A stretch of DNA of 23,007 bases from JANXVV01 sp038230975 (GTDB lineage Bacteria; Planctomycetota; Phycisphaerae; Tepidisphaerales; Tepidisphaeraceae), in the NCBI GenBank assembly GCA_038230975.1, contig JBBRMF010000058.1, positions 1-23,007 on the forward strand, given 5' to 3'. This document shows, piece by piece, positions 21,960 to 23,007 of the stretch (positions are counted from its first letter, which is position 1; every line of letters begins with the position of its first letter). The translations under genes were made by a program, and so were the position numbers. The notes below the pieces were generated by a model. The model was given only the letters and a program-made list of their open reading frames with translations, was not told the DNA's origin and ran no database searches.

Positions 21960-22286
21960 TTACACGTGATCCAGCGCCTCACGATATTCGCGCTCGGTCC
22001 GCAATCCCCGAAACTCATGACTAATTTGCCCGTCCCTGAATACCAATACCGTCGGTAAATGCTGCACTCGATACTTGATGAGTGTATCGCGATTTTCATC
22101 CGCATCGATTTTGCCAACCTTCGCTTTTCCAACGTATTCATTCGCGAGCTTTTCGAGGGTTGGGGCGATGGCACGGCAAGGAGGGCACCACGGCGCGGTG
22201 AAGTCCACTAAAACCGGATTAGCAGATTGAAGCACTTCCTGCTCAAAATTTGCGTCAGTAAACTCTAACATATTCGCGTTTGCCAT
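21960..22286 (-). CDS. trxA: Thioredoxin with a CPPC active site
   Basis: A 108-residue thioredoxin: LVDFTAPWCPPCRAIAPTL carries the redox pair Cys34/Cys37, and HLPTVLVF holds the cis-proline (Pro78). It follows the full strand-helix order of TrxA, ending REYREALDHV. It reduces disulphides of cytoplasmic proteins with electrons from thioredoxin reductase. The active site reads WCPPC rather than the usual WCGPC, a change that may shift redox potential. There is no signal peptide or membrane anchor. AAAGGAAA lies before the ATG. The gene starts 34 bases after recJ on the same strand and probably shares its transcript. Confidence 0.92.
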   Translation of the reverse strand: MANANMLEFTDANFEQEVLQSANPVLVDFTAPWCPPCRAIAPTLEKLANEYVGKAKVGKIDADENRDTLIKYRVQHLPTVLVFRDGQISHEFRGLRTEREYREALDHV

Positions 22287-22320
22287 TGATGTTTCCTTTT
22301 CTGATTCAAATCGTAGCGCT

Positions 22321-23007
22321 TCACTGAACCACCTTCAAATCCTTCACCTCCAACTCCACATTCTTTCGCCCATTAAACTCATTGATCGTCGGCTCCACCG
22401 CCAACTCAATTTTTACACCCGGGCCGAGTTGATCGAACATGGCACCGTAGTTAAACGCGATACATTTCATGCTGCCTGTTTTATCCCGTACTTGAAGCTG
22501 TAGATGATCGCCGGTTTTTCCGACGCGCCGGGGGATCGCCGCGATTTCCAATCCACGGCAGGCCAACAGCGGTTTGCGATTGGCGTGCCCGAACGGCCCG
22601 AGCCGGTGCAGATCGGTCACGAGCGCGGTCGTAAATTGATCGAGTGTCGCAAGCCCTTCCAGCGGTAATTGCGCGACGAGCGATTCCGGCGAAAGTGCGG
22701 TTTTGGCATGCTCACCGAAGGCCTCTCGGAAGGCTTCGAAGTTGGCGGATTTGAGCTTTAAGCCAGCCGCCATCTCATGGCCACCGAAAGTTTCCAGATG
22801 TTCACGGCAGGCTTCCAGCGCCTTGGTCAAATGAAAACCGGCGATCGAGCGGCCGCTTCCCTGGCCGTGGCCGTTGGTCATCGCGATCATCACCGTTGGG
22901 CGGTGGAATCGATCGACGATGCGCGATGCGACGATGCCGATCACGCCGGGGTGCCAGCCTTCCGCGCCCAGCACGATGCCATGACAACTATCCTGATCGA
23001 ACGCCTG
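22321..23007 (-). CDS. recJ: Single-stranded-DNA exonuclease RecJ, C-terminal part
   Basis: The frame enters from the right edge of the window and encodes the last 228 residues. It contains the DHHA1 domain and the C-terminal OB-like domain of RecJ: GAEGWHPGVIGIVASRIVDR, GSGRSIAGFHLTKAL, FGGHEMAAGLKL, then RLGPFGHANRKPLLACRG and the OB strands HLQLQVRDKTG and MKCIAFNYG. RecJ digests single-stranded DNA 5' to 3' in mismatch and recombination repair. The catalytic DHH motifs would lie outside the window. The GGH motif that helps bind DNA is present. trxA follows on the same strand. Confidence 0.93.
   Translation of the reverse strand, partial: QAFDQDSCHGIVLGAEGWHPGVIGIVASRIVDRFHRPTVMIAMTNGHGQGSGRSIAGFHLTKALEACREHLETFGGHEMAAGLKLKSANFEAFREAFGEHAKTALSPESLVAQLPLEGLATLDQFTTALVTDLHRLGPFGHANRKPLLACRGLEIAAIPRRVGKTGDHLQLQVRDKTGSMKCIAFNYGAMFDQLGPGVKIELAVEPTINEFNGRKNVELEVKDLKVVQ

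Overview
The window looks like chromosomal DNA of a planctomycete, perhaps of the Phycisphaerae/Tepidisphaera side; this placement is an inference. The supports are moderately GC-rich DNA, three secreted proteins ending in a VPEP sorting signal plus an Arg-rich tail (PEP-CTERM), a Tat-exported sugar-isomerase-like protein, an HU protein with a basic tail, a relic of a planctomycete-type Ser/Thr kinase-WD40 protein, and several short inverted repeats between genes.

Layout. 1-806 (-): 5' part of a Tat-secreted sugar phosphate isomerase/epimerase-like gene. 1087-1407 (-): HU protein with a strong terminator, followed by an inverted repeat. 1408-2405: no gene, one candidate structured RNA. 2406-3827 (+): clpX with terminator. 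3925-4608 (+): small antitoxin-like gene and a frameshifted PIN-domain gene. 4738-6948 (+): tight operon of ECF sigma factor, FecR-like membrane protein and a beta-propeller PEP-CTERM protein, meeting a convergent PEP-CTERM subtilase (6955-8583, -). 8882-10455 (+): Gfo/Idh/MocA oxidoreductase and an unknown protein. 10458-10606: MITE-like element. 10948-11682 (+): PEP-CTERM protein interrupted by an in-frame amber codon. 11815-12317 (+): RelE/ParE-type toxin-antitoxin pair. 12404-13570 (-): Fic protein, divergent from metH (13868-17407, +), which has a structured leader. 17469-18239 (+): PIN-family toxin-antitoxin pair. 18248-18739 (-): internally deleted kinase-WD40 relic. 18740-19802: mostly gene-poor, low-GC and possibly decayed DNA. 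19803-21260 (+): polytopic membrane protein. 21325-21944 (+): Phd-VapC pair. 21960-23007 (-): thioredoxin and the 3' part of recJ.

Housekeeping genes (hup, clpX, metH, recJ, trxA) alternate with accessory material: four toxin-antitoxin modules, a Fic gene, repeats and three damaged genes. The most system-like element is the sigma/FecR/propeller operon, which has the form of a surface-signalling unit whose third member is a sorted surface protein. No tRNA, rRNA, CRISPR array or intact insertion sequence was seen.
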